The position numbers and the translations under genes were made by a program. A model generated the notes under the pieces. The model had not been told where the DNA came from. It ran no database searches and saw only the letters and a list, made by a program, of their open reading frames with translations. Positions 7,888 through 17,377 of a stretch of DNA of 62,394 nucleotides are shown here, one piece after another. How positions within the stretch are numbered: position 1 is the stretch's first letter; every line of letters starts with the position of its first letter. Where the stretch lies: the NCBI GenBank assembly GCA_017500935.1, contig JAFVXW010000045.1, positions 1 to 62,394 on the forward strand. The letters are read 5' to 3'. Origin of the DNA: Lachnospiraceae bacterium (lineage in GTDB: Bacteria > Bacillota > Clostridia > Lachnospirales > Lachnospiraceae).

Positions 7888-8847
7888 TTATTCTTCGCTG
7901 GGTCTGAAATGGAATCCCAGCTCGCTGATCTTTGCCTGAACCTCTTCGAGTGACTTACGGCCCAGATTACGAACCTTCATCATGTCTTCAGGTGTCTTGT
8001 TGATCAGTTCTTCAACTGTATTAATACCAGCACGCTTTAAGCAGTTATAGGAACGCACGGAGAGCTCAAGCTCATCAATGCTCATTTCCAATACTTTTTC
8101 TTTTTCATCGTCTTCTTTTTCTACCATAACTTCTGCAGTCTTGGCATTTTCAGAAAGGTCAATGAAAAGACTTAAATGTTCGCTGAGTACCTTTGCAGCT
8201 AAGCTTACTGCTTCATCCGGTTCAAGAGTACCATTGGTATATACGTCAAGGGTAAGCTTGTCGTAATCGGTAACCTGACCAACACGGGTGTTCTGTACAG
8301 TCATATTTACTCTTTCTACAGGAGTGTAGATGGAGTCAACTGCGATCACGCCGATGGGCAGATCTTCGCTCTTGTTCTTATCCGCGCTTACATAGCCGCG
8401 ACCTTTGGTGATGGTCAGTTCCATGTAAAGCTTGCTTTCCTTGCCGCCGCTTAAAGTAGCGATTACAAGATCCGGATTCAGGATCTCAATATCCTGGTCA
8501 ACCTGAATATCGGAAGCATGAACAACGCCTTCGCCTTCGAATTCGATATATGCTGTCTTAGGTTCATTCGTCTCGCTGGTGTTTTTAATAGCAAGGCTCT
8601 TGATGTTCATGATAATCTCAGTCACATCTTCTTTCACACCGGGAATGGAGCTGAACTCGTGCAGAACGCCTTCGATTTTCACCTGGCTTACTGCAGCACC
8701 CGGCAGAGAGGACAGCATGATTCTTCTCAGAGAATTACCAAGGGTAATACCGTAACCTCTTTCCAGAGGCTCGACCACGAATTTGCCATACTTCTTGTCT
8801 TCAGAGATTTCAGCAACCTCAATATTGGGTCTTTCAAAATCAAACAC
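7888..8847 (-). CDS. rpoA: DNA-directed RNA polymerase subunit alpha
   Basis: 319 residues. The N-terminal dimerisation domain has [22 protein letters not shown]; the C-terminal domain has the [19 protein letters not shown] and [11 protein letters not shown] motifs that contact DNA UP elements and activators. A charged linker ([13 protein letters not shown]) joins them. It follows rpsD by 57 bases in the usual rpsM-rpsK-rpsD-rpoA-rplQ order. Confidence 0.98.
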   Translation of the reverse strand: MFDFERPNIEVAEISEDKKYGKFVVEPLERGYGITLGNSLRRIMLSSLPGAAVSQVKIEGVLHEFSSIPGVKEDVTEIIMNIKSLAIKNTSETNEPKTAYIEFEGEGVVHASDIQVDQDIEILNPDLVIATLSGGKESKLYMELTITKGRGYVSADKNKSEDLPIGVIAVDSIYTPVERVNMTVQNTRVGQVTDYDKLTLDVYTNGTLEPDEAVSLAAKVLSEHLSLFIDLSENAKTAEVMVEKEDDEKEKVLEMSIDELELSVRSYNCLKRAGINTVEELINKTPEDMMKVRNLGRKSLEEVQAKISELGFHFRPSEE

Positions 8848-8904
8848 TGCAAATACCCTCCTTTACGAACAAAATTGGATGTATCAAATACTGCACAAAC
8901 TGCA

Positions 8905-9495
8905 TTATTTGGAATACAATTCGACGATAAGCATTTCGTTAACAGGAACGTCGATCATTTCTCTGGTAGGAAGCTGCTTAACGGTACCTTTGAAAGCTTC
9001 TTTGTCTACATCCATCCATTCGGGATACAGTCTGCCTGCAGTTACTTCGAGGATATCTTTGTATCTCTGCATGGACTTAGCGTTTTCCTTCACTTCGATA
9101 ACATCGCCTGCTTTGATCAGGTAAGAAGGAATGTTTACGCACTTGCCATTTACCAGGATGTGCTTGTGACCAACGATCTGTCTAGCTTCTCTTCTGGTTC
9201 TTGCAAAGCCCATACGGAATACTACGTTGTCCAGTCTGGACTCAAGCATGGTCATCAGGTTTTCACCAGTCATGCCTTTCTGTCTGTCAGCCTTTTCATA
9301 GTAGTTACGGAAAGGCTTTTCAAGAACACCATAGATGAATTTTGCTTTCTGCTTTTCTCTTAACTGAAGACCATACTCGCTCATCTTCTTGCCAGCCTTA
9401 ACAGCTCTGTTAGACTTCTTGTCGTAACCTAATACGCTGGGCTCAAGGCCAAGTGCTCTACATCTTTTTAACACGGGAACTCTATTTACTGCCAT
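8905..9495 (-). CDS. rpsD: 30S ribosomal protein S4
   Basis: 196 residues. S4 nucleates assembly of the 16S 5' domain. The S4 RNA-binding domain is seen at [20 protein letters not shown] and the following [10 protein letters not shown]. The N-terminal segment has RCRALG but lacks the four-cysteine zinc cluster of many S4 proteins, so it is the zinc-independent form. In Bacillota and enterobacteria S4 represses its own operon, and here it lies in the alpha operon behind long structured RNA spacers. Confidence 0.97.
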   Translation of the reverse strand: MAVNRVPVLKRCRALGLEPSVLGYDKKSNRAVKAGKKMSEYGLQLREKQKAKFIYGVLEKPFRNYYEKADRQKGMTGENLMTMLESRLDNVVFRMGFARTRREARQIVGHKHILVNGKCVNIPSYLIKAGDVIEVKENAKSMQRYKDILEVTAGRLYPEWMDVDKEAFKGTVKQLPTREMIDVPVNEMLIVELYSK

Positions 9496-9664
9496 TGTAA
9501 TTTTCCTCCAAAATATTGTTTACAGCATAAAAACTTATGTCTTCATCCAACGTTTTCAATAAACCGGCGCTCTTTGAAAGAGCGCTGGCTTTTTGTTTCA
9601 ATGAATTTATGCATAATTCCAATGGGAATATGCAGCATACCGGATAAAACCGGCAAAGACGCGA
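9496..9664 (-). other. Structured spacer between rpsK and rpsD
   Basis: A 169-base transcribed spacer without a gene. It contains a strong hairpin with arms CCGGCGCTCTTT and AAAGAGCGCTGG (about 9568-9592) followed on the minus strand by AT-rich sequence but no compact T-run. Position before rpsD makes it a candidate site for S4 feedback or processing. Confidence 0.45.
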
Positions 9665-10063
9665 TTAAACGCGGCGACGCTTGGGCGGGCGGCAACCGTT
9701 ATGAGGTACAGGAGTAACATCCTTGATGCTTACTACATCCAGACCACATGCAGAGAGTGCGCGGATTGCTGCTTCACGGCCTGAACCGGGGCCTTTTACG
9801 AAAACATCAACAGTTTTCAGACCGTGGATCAGAGCTGCCTTGGTAGCGGTTTCAGCTGCCATCTGTGCTGCATACGGAGTAGATTTCCTTGAACCTTTAA
9901 ATCCCAGACCGCCGGCGGAAGCCCAGCTTAAAGCATTACCTTCAGCATCAGTCAGAGTAACGATGGTGTTATTGAAAGAAGACTGAATGTGTGCCTGTCC
10001 GTGTTCAACGTTTTTCTTGACACGTTTTTTTGTCACTTTTTTGGTAACTTTTTTGTTTGCCAT
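9665..10063 (-). CDS. rpsK: 30S ribosomal protein S11
   Basis: 132 residues. Typical S11 motifs: [47 protein letters not shown] and the C-terminal [16 protein letters not shown]. It lies 30 bases after rpsM. The N-terminal lysine-rich extension ([14 protein letters not shown]) is slightly longer than usual. Confidence 0.98.
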   Translation of the reverse strand: MANKKVTKKVTKKRVKKNVEHGQAHIQSSFNNTIVTLTDAEGNALSWASAGGLGFKGSRKSTPYAAQMAAETATKAALIHGLKTVDVFVKGPGSGREAAIRALSACGLDVVSIKDVTPVPHNGCRPPKRRRV

Positions 10064-10093
10064 TATAAACTAACCTACTTTCCCTTGTTTAAA

Positions 10094-10462
10094 TTATTTC
10101 TTCTTGTTTGCTACGGTTCTTCTGGGACCTTTTCTTGTTCTAGCGTTGGTCTTAGTCTTCTGACCACGAACAGGAAGGCCTTTACGATGACGGATACCTC
10201 TGTAGCAACCGATTTCCTGAAGTCTCTTGATGTTCAGAGCGATTTCTCTTCTCAGATCACCTTCAACGATCATGGTTTCATCGATTACTTCGTTGATTGC
10301 CTTAACTTCATCATCAGTTAAGTCTCTTACACGGGTGTCAGGATTTACATTAGCCTGTGCAAGAATTTTGTTGGAGCTGGTTCTGCCGATACCATAAATA
10401 TAGGTAAGGGCGATCTCCACGCGTTTTTCTCTGGGTAAATCAATACCTGAAATACGAGCCAT
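10094..10462 (-). CDS. rpsM: 30S ribosomal protein S13
   Basis: 122 residues, family length. [20 protein letters not shown] at the N-terminus, YGIGRTSS, and the C-terminal [15 protein letters not shown] and [10 protein letters not shown] segments are canonical. S13 contacts the A-site finger and tRNA. It is preceded by an unusually long 425-base spacer and has GGAGG ahead of its ATG. Confidence 0.98.
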   Translation of the reverse strand: MARISGIDLPREKRVEIALTYIYGIGRTSSNKILAQANVNPDTRVRDLTDDEVKAINEVIDETMIVEGDLRREIALNIKRLQEIGCYRGIRHRKGLPVRGQKTKTNARTRKGPRRTVANKKK

Positions 10463-10888
10463 TTACATTTCCTCCATTTCCATTTGTGCATCTTGGCTTT
10501 TTACGCACAATGAACACAGGGCATAGTTGTGCCTGTGTCTGCAAAAAATAGTTACTAATTGACTGGGGTACCCTGTACCCAACCGGCATAACCGGTCTTT
10601 CCGATACTCTCTCACAGTTTCCTGTGCGGACGACATGTGCTTTACACATATATGCTTCGTCACACGACTGCCACCCGACATTCAATATGAATGCCTCTTT
10701 TCGGTATCAAAAAGTAATCTCCCGTAGCGCCCATAAGGGGGCCATATTGTCAAGCGAGGGTCTCTTTGACTCGTTTCCTGCGCTGAATTCAAAATACTAC
10801 GTTCAATTATTCATAAGCGAACCTTAGTAAAATCCGCTATCCAGTCTTCCTTCCAGATGACCGGAGCTCATTCCATCAATAATTTGGA
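10463..10888 (-). other. Long structured leader between rpmJ and rpsM
   Basis: A 426-base stretch with no credible gene. On the minus strand it carries several strong hairpins: a CACAG-GAAA-CTGTG tetraloop hairpin (about 10612-10626), ACCGG/CCGGT, GGGTAC/GTACCC, and a stem pairing ACACAGGCA with TGCCCTGTGT (about 10514-10539). A TTGACA at about 10750 has no good -10 at standard spacing. The location immediately before the S13-S11-S4 genes recalls the alpha-operon leader bound by S4 in enterobacteria, but the sequence is not that RNA as far as I can see. Confidence 0.5.
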
Positions 10889-11002
10889 TTAGCCCTGTCT
10901 CTGTTTGTGTTTGGGGTTTTCACAGATGATTCTGATGGACCCTTTTCTCTTGATGACTTTGCACTTTTCGCAAATCGGTTTTACGGATGCTCTTACTTTC
11001 AT
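10889..11002 (-). CDS. rpmJ: 50S ribosomal protein L36
   Basis: 37 residues from the ATG at 11000-11002 to the TAA at 10889-10891. [20 protein letters not shown] and the C-terminal KHKQRQG are canonical. The zinc-ribbon residues are C11, C14, C27 and H32, so this is the zinc-binding form. AGGAGG lies upstream of the start. It sits between infA and rpsM as in other Bacillota, and a promoter at 11038-11066 can start transcription directly before it. Confidence 0.97.
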   Translation of the reverse strand: MKVRASVKPICEKCKVIKRKGSIRIICENPKHKQRQG

Positions 11003-11037
11003 CTAAACCATACCTCCTTCCAAAAAGACCATTAATG

Positions 11038-11066
11038 ATGATATCATACACTTTATGATATTGCAA
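11038..11066 (-). promoter_or_regulatory. Promoter before rpmJ and the alpha operon
   Basis: -35 TTGCAA (11061-11066), 17-bp spacer, -10 TATCAT (11038-11043). It would allow rpmJ-rpsM-rpsK-rpsD-rpoA-rplQ to be transcribed apart from the upstream spc genes. A 9-bp stem hairpin (11109-11117 with 11136-11144) lies between infA and this promoter and may reduce read-through, though it lacks a T-run. Confidence 0.65.
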
Positions 11067-11158
11067 CTGTTTTCCTGTATTTTTTTATAAACATATCTGA
11101 AAGATACGGCTGCTTCACATCTGATGTCTCAAATATGAAGCAGCTCAGCTAAAATTGC

Positions 11159-11377
11159 TTACTTGTCTCTCCAGATAATGCGGCCCTTGGACAGATCATA
11201 GGGAGAAAGTTCAAGGGTAACTTTGTCACCGGGAAGAATACGGATAAAGTTCTGTCTTAACTTTCCGCTGATATGTGCAAGAACCTTGTGACCATTTTCA
11301 AGTTCTACCTGAAACATGGTATTGGGAAGTTTTTCAACAACTGTTCCTTCGATTTCGATAACATCTGCTTTAGACAT
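11159..11377 (-). CDS. infA: Translation initiation factor IF-1
   Basis: 72 residues, exact family length. The OB-fold sequence has [30 protein letters not shown] and RILPGDKV, all canonical. IF-1 occupies the 30S A site with IF-2 and IF-3. It lies 15 bases after the KOW-domain gene, in the adk-map-KOW-infA-rpmJ order common in Clostridia. Confidence 0.98.
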   Translation of the reverse strand: MSKADVIEIEGTVVEKLPNTMFQVELENGHKVLAHISGKLRQNFIRILPGDKVTLELSPYDLSKGRIIWRDK

Positions 11378-11392
11378 ACATGACCTCCTTCG

Positions 11393-11653
11393 TCATACTG
11401 GTTTACAATTCATTTTGATACACCGTTTGATCACAGTGTCTGCATCTGCAGGATTCTCTAAAACTTTCTGCAGTTCTTCCTGCGTAAGTCCCTTATGAAT
11501 CGTCTGGATATGTTTTTTATTTTTCTTCTTTGGTGCAGCGCATGTTTTGTATACGCCGTCAGCCAGATATACGCTGTTACTTTCTTCCTTTATAATAAGG
11601 TAAAAAGTATCTTTATCATGTCCCGCACGGGAGACGGCCAGCCATCCAACCAT
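11393..11653 (-). CDS. KOW-domain RNA-binding protein, L14e-like
   Basis: 86 residues from the ATG at 11651-11653, which has GGAGG six bases upstream; a longer reading from a GTG or ATG further up has no such site. The N-terminal MVGWLAVSRAGHDKDTFYLI and following VYLADG form a KOW/L14e-like beta barrel, and the middle is a lysine-rich segment (PKKKNKKH). Such proteins occur between map and infA in many Clostridia and are annotated as RNA-binding; a role in translation is inferred from position only. Confidence 0.8.
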   Translation of the reverse strand: MVGWLAVSRAGHDKDTFYLIIKEESNSVYLADGVYKTCAAPKKKNKKHIQTIHKGLTQEELQKVLENPADADTVIKRCIKMNCKPV

Positions 11654-11672
11654 CTGCTTCCTCCATACGTTT

Positions 11673-12425
11673 TCACAGTAATGTGAGTATTTCCGGTTCC
11701 CCATCGGTTACCAGAATCGTGTTTTCATAATGCGCCGACAGTGAACCGTCTCTTGTAACAACGGTCCAGCCGTCCTGTAAGAAGTTCACTTCCCAGCCGC
11801 CGGCATTGATCATGGGTTCGATCGCCAGGGTCATGCCTGCCTGCAGTCTGACACCTCTTCTTTTCTGAGCGAAGTTTGGTATCTGTGGATCTTCGTGCAG
11901 CTGTGTTCCGATTCCATGTCCAACCAGATCTTTTACGATTCCGTATCCAAACTGGCTTACATATGCATCGATCGCATTGGAAATATCATGTAAATGATTG
12001 CCTTCCTTTGCAAGTTTTATGCCTTCAAAAAAACTCTGCCTTGTTACATCTATCAGTTTCTGGGCTTCGGCACTGATCGTTCCCACCGCATGTGTTCTGG
12101 CAGCATCTGAATGATAGCCCTTATAAATAAGACCGGCATCCAGACTGACGATATCGCCTTCCTTTAACACACGGCTTTTGTTGGGAATTCCATGTACCAC
12201 TTCCTGATTGACAGATATACATACAGAAGCAGGATATCCGTTATAATGCAGAAAGTTGGGAATGCATCCGTTTTCACGGATCAGTTTTTCACCCAGCTGA
12301 TCAATCTCATAGGTTGTGATCCCCGGGCAAATTACCTTTCCAAGTTCATCATGCACTTTTGCAAGAATTCTTCCGGCTTCTCGCATCATTGCAATTTCTC
12401 TGGCAGATTTGATTGATACGGCCAT
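11673..12425 (-). CDS. map: Methionine aminopeptidase type I
   Basis: 250 residues. Removes the N-terminal Met from nascent proteins. The dimetal ligands are visible: two aspartates in SLDAGLIYKGYHSDAART, His in GHGIGTQLHEDP, Glu in AIEPMIN and Glu in HYENTILV. Lacks an N-terminal SH3-binding or zinc extension. ATG preceded by GGAGG at seven bases. It lies 15 bases after adk. Confidence 0.97.
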   Translation of the reverse strand: MAVSIKSAREIAMMREAGRILAKVHDELGKVICPGITTYEIDQLGEKLIRENGCIPNFLHYNGYPASVCISVNQEVVHGIPNKSRVLKEGDIVSLDAGLIYKGYHSDAARTHAVGTISAEAQKLIDVTRQSFFEGIKLAKEGNHLHDISNAIDAYVSQFGYGIVKDLVGHGIGTQLHEDPQIPNFAQKRRGVRLQAGMTLAIEPMINAGGWEVNFLQDGWTVVTRDGSLSAHYENTILVTDGEPEILTLL

Positions 12426-12440
12426 TTTGATTCCTCCGGA

Positions 12441-13082
12441 TTAACCAAGGATCGCAGTAATCGCAGCGAAAACCTCTTCCATGGGAACGGTTCCGTCTAC
12501 AGATTTCAGGACGCCTTTTTCGGTATAAAAATCAATTAGAGGCTGTGTCTGTTTGTGATATACATCCAGACGGTTCTTTACGGTTTCTGCCTTGTCATCA
12601 TCACGAAGTACCAGTGCAGAGCCGCAGGTATCACAGATTCCTTCAGTCTTGGGAGGAATATGCTCAATATGGTATGTAGCGCCGCAGCTTAAGCATGCAC
12701 GTCTGCCGGACATTCTTCTGATAATATTTTCATCGGGCACATCCACATTGATCGCATAGTCGATCTTGTCACCAAGATTGTTTAATGCGTCATCCAGAAC
12801 TTTTGCCTGGGGAATGGTTCTGGGGAAACCATCCAGAACATAACCGTTTTCACAGTCAGCCTGTGCTACTCTGTCAAGCAGAATACGTACAGTCAGTTCA
12901 TCGGGAACCAAAAGACCCTGATCCATGTATTTTTTTGCTTCCATGCCAAGTTCGGTACCGTTTTTAATGTTTGCACGGAAAATATCACCGGTGGAAATAT
13001 GAGGAACTTCATATTTGGAAGCGATCATTTTCGCCTGAGTTCCTTTACCGGCACCGGGAGCACCTAACATAATGATCTTCAT
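12441..13082 (-). CDS. adk: Adenylate kinase, zinc-binding LID form
   Basis: 213 residues from the ATG at 13080-13082, preceded by AAGGAG; an upstream GTG-type extension of 17 residues lacks a site. P-loop [10 protein letters not shown] near the N-terminus, the [10 protein letters not shown]-binding segment and DGFPRT are present. The LID carries CLSCGATYH and CDTCG, the four-cysteine zinc site of Gram-positive long-form enzymes. Interconverts AMP, ATP and ADP; the secY-adk-map order is standard. Confidence 0.97.
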   Translation of the reverse strand: MKIIMLGAPGAGKGTQAKMIASKYEVPHISTGDIFRANIKNGTELGMEAKKYMDQGLLVPDELTVRILLDRVAQADCENGYVLDGFPRTIPQAKVLDDALNNLGDKIDYAINVDVPDENIIRRMSGRRACLSCGATYHIEHIPPKTEGICDTCGSALVLRDDDKAETVKNRLDVYHKQTQPLIDFYTEKGVLKSVDGTVPMEEVFAAITAILG

Positions 13083-13103
13083 ATTTTTTCTCCTTATACC
13101 AAA

Positions 13104-13133
13104 GTGGGACAGTACGTTACCGTCCTGTCCCAC
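13104..13133 (-). repeat. Hairpin between secY and adk
   Basis: Nine-base perfect stem GTGGGACAG/CTGTCCCAC (13104-13112 with 13125-13133) with a 12-base loop in the 75-base spacer. No T-run follows on the minus strand; it may adjust the secY:adk ratio by mRNA stability. Confidence 0.5.
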
Positions 13134-13157
13134 CCAAGTTAAACTTCATTCAGTTTA

Positions 13158-14471
13158 TTAGTCGTTTAAGAATCCCTTGTAATTACGAACCATCATCTGA
13201 GATTCAACTGCTTTGATCGTTTCGATCAGAACGCTTACGATAATGATAAGACTTGTTCCGCCGAAGGATACGCTCGCACCGAACACACCGTTGAAGAAGA
13301 ACGGAAGTGTACATACGATAGTAAGTGCACATGCACCGATAAATACAAGGTAATTTAAAACTTTGGAAAGATAGTCGCTGGTAGGCTTACCAGGTCTGAT
13401 ACCGGGAATGAAGCCGCCCTGCTTCTTTAAGTTATTTGCAACTTCCATCGGATTAAAGGTAATGGAAGTATAGAAATATGCAAAGAAAATTACCATTGCG
13501 ATATAGAACACAAGACCGATCGTATAAACCGGCTCACTGGGTCTGCACCAGTAAGAGGAGTTGATTACTTTCAGCATATGTCCCCAGAATCCGGTTCCGT
13601 TATAGCCTACAAGAGAGCTGATAATGATCGGAATCTGCAGAATGGAGGAAGCGAAAATGATCGGAATAACACCCGCGGTATTTACCTTGATCGGAATGTA
13701 GGTCGTCTGACCGCCAACCATCTTACGTCCCTGCATTTTTTTAGCATACTGGACAGGAACTCTTCTGACTGCTCCGTTTAACAGGATTACCAGAATAACC
13801 ATGCCAACAATGATCGCAAGGATAATAACTGCTGACAACGCACCGACTGCAATCGGTTTTCCTTTGATAAACTGGTTATAAAGACCGGAAATATCATTGG
13901 GAATGCTGGAAATAATGTTGATTACCAATACGATGGAAATACCATTTCCAACACCGTTTTCAGTGATACGTTCACCAATCCACATCAGGAATGCACAACC
14001 TGCTGTCATCGCTGCAATTACAGTGATAACATTAAGTGCATTGTAATTTTCCAACAGGCCCTGACGTCCAAAACCGATTGCCATACCTGCAGACTGGATA
14101 ACTGCGAGAGCCACTGTGACGTATCTTGTAAAAGATGCAATCTTTTTGCGGCCTTCTTCGCCTTCCTTCTGCATTTCTTCCAGCTTCGGAATTGCAATCG
14201 TCAAAAGCTGCATGATAATGGAAGATGTGATGTAAGGACTGATGCTTAATGCAAATACGGACATGTTCTCAAAGGAACCACCGGTGAATGCATTAAAGAA
14301 ACTGAATGTGTCACCCATCTGTGCTGCGAACCACTGTGAAAAGAAGGTTCTGTCAACACCCGGTACGGGCAGCTGACTGCCCAACCGGATGATTACAAGC
14401 ATCAAAAAGGTAAATAAGATCTTACTTCTGACTTCTTTGATCTTAAAGCAATTCTTTAAGGTAGTAAGCAT
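13158..14471 (-). CDS. secY: Preprotein translocase subunit SecY
   Basis: 437 residues with ten predicted membrane segments. The plug region after TM1 (RLGSQLPVPGVD), the lateral-gate segments SALSISPYITSSII-like (here FALSISPYITSSIIMQLL) and the cytosolic loop GGFIPGIRPGKPTSDYL are canonical. Its ATG overlaps the rplO stop (TAATG). It forms the SecYEG channel in the membrane and lies in the spc operon as usual. Confidence 0.98.
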   Translation of the reverse strand: MLTTLKNCFKIKEVRSKILFTFLMLVIIRLGSQLPVPGVDRTFFSQWFAAQMGDTFSFFNAFTGGSFENMSVFALSISPYITSSIIMQLLTIAIPKLEEMQKEGEEGRKKIASFTRYVTVALAVIQSAGMAIGFGRQGLLENYNALNVITVIAAMTAGCAFLMWIGERITENGVGNGISIVLVINIISSIPNDISGLYNQFIKGKPIAVGALSAVIILAIIVGMVILVILLNGAVRRVPVQYAKKMQGRKMVGGQTTYIPIKVNTAGVIPIIFASSILQIPIIISSLVGYNGTGFWGHMLKVINSSYWCRPSEPVYTIGLVFYIAMVIFFAYFYTSITFNPMEVANNLKKQGGFIPGIRPGKPTSDYLSKVLNYLVFIGACALTIVCTLPFFFNGVFGASVSFGGTSLIIIVSVLIETIKAVESQMMVRNYKGFLND

Positions 14472-14911
14472 TAGATCACCTCTGCTGTTCCACCAAGCTC
14501 CTCGATCTTTTCTTTTGCTGCTGCGCTGAATGCATTTGCCTTAACATCGAGTTTCTTGGTAAATTCACCATTTCCAAGAATCTTAACACCATCTCTGGGG
14601 TTCTTTACGATACCAGCTTCGATCAGTGTTTCAACGGTTACGGTAGTACCGTTCTCAAATACTTCCAGTGCTTCCAGATTGATTGCTACGATATCCTTGG
14701 AGTTTCTGTTTTTGAAACCTCTCTTAGGAATACGTCTGTACAAAGGCATCTGACCACCTTCAAAGCCGGGTCTGGGTGCTCCGGAACGAGCTTTCTGACC
14801 TTTGTGACCTTTACCAGCTGTCTTGCCATTGCCTGAACCGTGTCCACGGCCTCTTCTAAAGTTATCGCTGTGTTTGGAACCAGCTGCGGGCTGTAAATTA
14901 GATAATTCCAT
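14471..14911 (-). CDS. rplO: 50S ribosomal protein L15
   Basis: 146 residues. The glycine- and arginine-rich N-terminus ([20 protein letters not shown]) and [18 protein letters not shown] are canonical. L15 is a late assembly protein near the exit tunnel. Coupled to secY by a TAATG overlap. Confidence 0.98.
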   Translation of the reverse strand: MELSNLQPAAGSKHSDNFRRGRGHGSGNGKTAGKGHKGQKARSGAPRPGFEGGQMPLYRRIPKRGFKNRNSKDIVAINLEALEVFENGTTVTVETLIEAGIVKNPRDGVKILGNGEFTKKLDVKANAFSAAAKEKIEELGGTAEVI

Positions 14912-14924
14912 TTGCCAAACCTCC

Positions 14925-15110
14925 TTAAGCTTCTTCTACTTTCAGCATGTATCCAACCTTCTGGATCATACCTCTGGTAGATGCGTTGTCAGGCATAATA
15001 ACAGTCTTATGCATTTTGGTAAGACCCATAGCCTCAACGGTTGCTCTGTGCTTGGGCACTGCACCGATGGGAGATTTTACCAAAGTAATCTTTAAATTCT
15101 TGTCTGCCAT
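14925..15110 (-). CDS. rpmD: 50S ribosomal protein L30
   Basis: 61 residues. [20 protein letters not shown] and [17 protein letters not shown] are the family core of the short bacterial L30. It lies between rpsE and rplO as in other spc operons. Confidence 0.98.
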   Translation of the reverse strand: MADKNLKITLVKSPIGAVPKHRATVEAMGLTKMHKTVIMPDNASTRGMIQKVGYMLKVEEA

Positions 15111-15123
15111 GTTCGTTTCCTCC

Positions 15124-15633
15124 TTAAGCCATGATCTCTTCTACAGATTTACCACGCTTTGCTGCTACTTCTTCAGGAGTCTTGATCTGGCTTAATCCTT
15201 CGATAGTTGCCAGTACAACGTTCTGTTTGTTGTTGGAACCAAGAGCCTTGGTACGGATATTCTTGATACCTGCAAGTTCACAAACGATACGAGCAGGACC
15301 ACCAGCGATGATACCGGTACCTTCAGGAGCTTTCTTCAGCAGAACGGTTGCGGAACCATATTTGCCAAGGAAATCATGAGTGATGGAGTTGTTCTCATCA
15401 CGAGCAACAGTTACCAGATGCTTGGTAGCATCTTCTTTACCTTTACGGATAGCTTCCGGAATTTCAGTGGACTTGCCAAGGCCTACGCCTACGTGTCCGT
15501 TGCTGTCGCCAACTACAACTAAAGCAGTGAAACGCATGTTGCGGCCGCCTTTAACAACCTTGGTAACACGTTTGATGGAAACAACTTTCTCTGTTAATTC
15601 CAGATTGGTTGTATCAATGATTGTTCTTCTCAT
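15124..15633 (-). CDS. rpsE: 30S ribosomal protein S5
   Basis: 169 residues. The double-stranded-RNA-binding N-domain has [20 protein letters not shown], followed by [18 protein letters not shown], and the C-domain [19 protein letters not shown] is canonical. S5 influences accuracy and the mRNA entry channel; the usual spectinomycin-loop residues are present. Confidence 0.98.
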   Translation of the reverse strand: MRRTIIDTTNLELTEKVVSIKRVTKVVKGGRNMRFTALVVVGDSNGHVGVGLGKSTEIPEAIRKGKEDATKHLVTVARDENNSITHDFLGKYGSATVLLKKAPEGTGIIAGGPARIVCELAGIKNIRTKALGSNNKQNVVLATIEGLSQIKTPEEVAAKRGKSVEEIMA

Positions 15634-15651
15634 CTGATGTGTTCTCCCTTC

Positions 15652-16020
15652 TTAGAATGTCAGGCCAGCTTCTCTTGCTGCCTCAGCTAAAGCTGCAACT
15701 TTGCCCTGGTAGATGTAGCCGCCGCGGTCAAATACAACCTCGGTGATACCCTTTTCCAGTGCGCGTTTTGCGATTACAGTGCCAAGATATGCTGCTGCTT
15801 CAACATCGTTGGTCTTTTCCAGTTCAGCCTTAACGTCTTTTTCAACGGTGGATGCTGCAACAAGGGTGTTACCAACAGTATCGTCGATAATTTGAGCATA
15901 CATATGATTATTACTTCTGAATACGGCCAGACGCGGTCTTTCTGCAGTGCCGGCAAAACGGTTACGCATTCTTCTGTGCTTTTTTTCACGAATAATCTGT
16001 CTTGATTTCTTACTAACCAT
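15652..16020 (-). CDS. rplR: 50S ribosomal protein L18
   Basis: 122 residues. [20 protein letters not shown] at the N-terminus, [19 protein letters not shown], and the C-terminal [20 protein letters not shown] are canonical. L18 carries 5S rRNA into the central protuberance. It lies 20 bases after rplF. Confidence 0.98.
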   Translation of the reverse strand: MVSKKSRQIIREKKHRRMRNRFAGTAERPRLAVFRSNNHMYAQIIDDTVGNTLVAASTVEKDVKAELEKTNDVEAAAYLGTVIAKRALEKGITEVVFDRGGYIYQGKVAALAEAAREAGLTF

Positions 16021-16040
16021 TTTTACACTCTCCTTACCTA

Positions 16041-16583
16041 TTACTTCTTACCAGTCTTACCAACTTTACGTCTGATAACTTCATCAGAGTACTTAATACC
16101 TTTGCCCTTGTAAGGTTCAGGTCTTCTCTTATCTCTGATCTCAGCCGCAAACTGTCCAACTTTTTCTTTATCAATACCCTTTACGATAATGATGTTCTGA
16201 CCTTCAAGAACGGTTTCAACGCCTTCAGGATCTTCCATCTCAACGGGGTGAGAGTAACCTAAGGATAATGTAAGCTTCTTACCTGCCTTAGCTGCTCTGT
16301 AACCAACACCGTTTACTTCCAGCTTCTTCTGGTAGCCTTCGGTAACACCAACAACCATGTTGTTGATCAGGGTTCTGGTCAGACCATGCAGGGATTTCAT
16401 CTTCTTTAAATCGTTAGGTCTAGTAACAACGATTTGACCATCTTCTAACTTGATTGTCATCTCAGAAGGAAGCACTCTTTCCAGTGTTCCTTTGGGACCT
16501 TTTACAGTCACTTTGTTATTTTCTGCAATTTCTACAGTTACGCCTGCAGGGATCGCGATTGGCATTCTTCCTATACGTGACAT
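16041..16583 (-). CDS. rplF: 50S ribosomal protein L6
   Basis: 180 residues. [15 protein letters not shown] start, the two duplicated L6 domains, and the C-terminal [20 protein letters not shown] motif are canonical. L6 lies near the sarcin-ricin loop. It is separated from rpsH by 170 bases holding two hairpins. Confidence 0.98.
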   Translation of the reverse strand: MSRIGRMPIAIPAGVTVEIAENNKVTVKGPKGTLERVLPSEMTIKLEDGQIVVTRPNDLKKMKSLHGLTRTLINNMVVGVTEGYQKKLEVNGVGYRAAKAGKKLTLSLGYSHPVEMEDPEGVETVLEGQNIIIVKGIDKEKVGQFAAEIRDKRRPEPYKGKGIKYSDEVIRRKVGKTGKK

Positions 16584-16753
16584 GCCCGTACCTCCTAATA
16601 ATTGGAAAAAAATTGGTTTGTTTGTTGTTATATCTATCTTAACCGGTCTCCAGCGAGCTGGGAGCCCGGAAGAACGCTGAGCGTTCTTCCAAAGAAAACT
16701 TAGAATTTCTTAGGCGGCGTCTTTCAGACGCCTTAGAAATTCTTTTTCTTTTC
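16584..16753 (-). repeat. Two hairpins in the rpsH-rplF spacer
   Basis: A 10-bp perfect stem with a TGA loop (16668-16677 with 16681-16690) and a two-part hairpin (outer arms 16702-16710 with 16735-16743, inner arms 16716-16721 with 16727-16732). Neighbouring genes in this block are normally 15-30 bases apart, so a 170-base hairpin-rich spacer stands out. No compact T-run follows either stem on the minus strand. Confidence 0.6.
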
Positions 16754-17155
16754 TTACCAAATAAATGCGAGAACTTCGCCGCCTACCTGCAGCTCTCTTG
16801 CCTTCTTATCGGTGATTACACCACAGTTGGTGGAGATGATTGCGATACCGAGACCGCCAAGAACTCTGGGAAGTTCATCCTTACCAGCGTATACACGCAG
16901 ACCGGGCTTGGAAATTCTCTTGATGCCGGAGATGATCTTCTGATTCTTGTCTTCGCCATACTTTAAGGTGATGTGGATGGTCTTGAAAGAACCTTCATCG
17001 ATTACGTCATATTTCTTAATGTAGCCTTCTTCCAGAAGAATCTCTGCGATAGCCAGTTTCATCTTGGATGCAGGTACATCTACAGTATCATGTTTTGCAG
17101 TGTTCGCATTACGGATTCTTGTAAGCATATCTGCAATAGGATCGCTCATAGTCAT
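16754..17155 (-). CDS. rpsH: 30S ribosomal protein S8
   Basis: 133 residues. [16 protein letters not shown] and the C-terminal [20 protein letters not shown] are canonical. S8 binds helix 21 of 16S rRNA and represses the spc operon in enterobacteria. It lies 17 bases after rpsZ. Confidence 0.98.
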   Translation of the reverse strand: MTMSDPIADMLTRIRNANTAKHDTVDVPASKMKLAIAEILLEEGYIKKYDVIDEGSFKTIHITLKYGEDKNQKIISGIKRISKPGLRVYAGKDELPRVLGGLGIAIISTNCGVITDKKARELQVGGEVLAFIW

Positions 17156-17172
17156 TGTGATTTACCTCCTTC

Positions 17173-17358
17173 TTACCAGCTAGCTTTCTTCACGCCAGGA
17201 ATCTGGCCCTTGTATGCAAGTTCACGGAAGCAAATTCTGCAGATTCCGTATTTTCTTAAAACAGAGTGGGGGCGACCACAAATCTTGCAACGAGTATATT
17301 CTCTGATAGAGAACTTTGCTTCACGCTGCTGTTTAATCTTCATTGCTGTTTTAGCCAT
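17173..17358 (-). CDS. rpsZ: 30S ribosomal protein S14, type Z (zinc)
   Basis: 61 residues, the short zinc-binding S14. Two zinc pairs are visible, CKICG and CRICF, with [20 protein letters not shown] between. The zinc-free long form is not seen in the window. It lies between rplE and rpsH. Confidence 0.98.
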   Translation of the reverse strand: MAKTAMKIKQQREAKFSIREYTRCKICGRPHSVLRKYGICRICFRELAYKGQIPGVKKASW

Positions 17359-17377
17359 GAATCAATTTACCTCCTTC

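Noticed and set aside
8518-9363. A 281-codon plus-strand frame across rpoA and rpsD
   Set aside because: It runs antisense to two unmistakable genes and through their spacer, with no start signal or recognisable motif.
10740-10760. TTGACA in the rpmJ-rpsM spacer as a promoter
   Set aside because: No acceptable -10 box occurs at 16-18 bases; the promoter at 11038-11066 fits much better.
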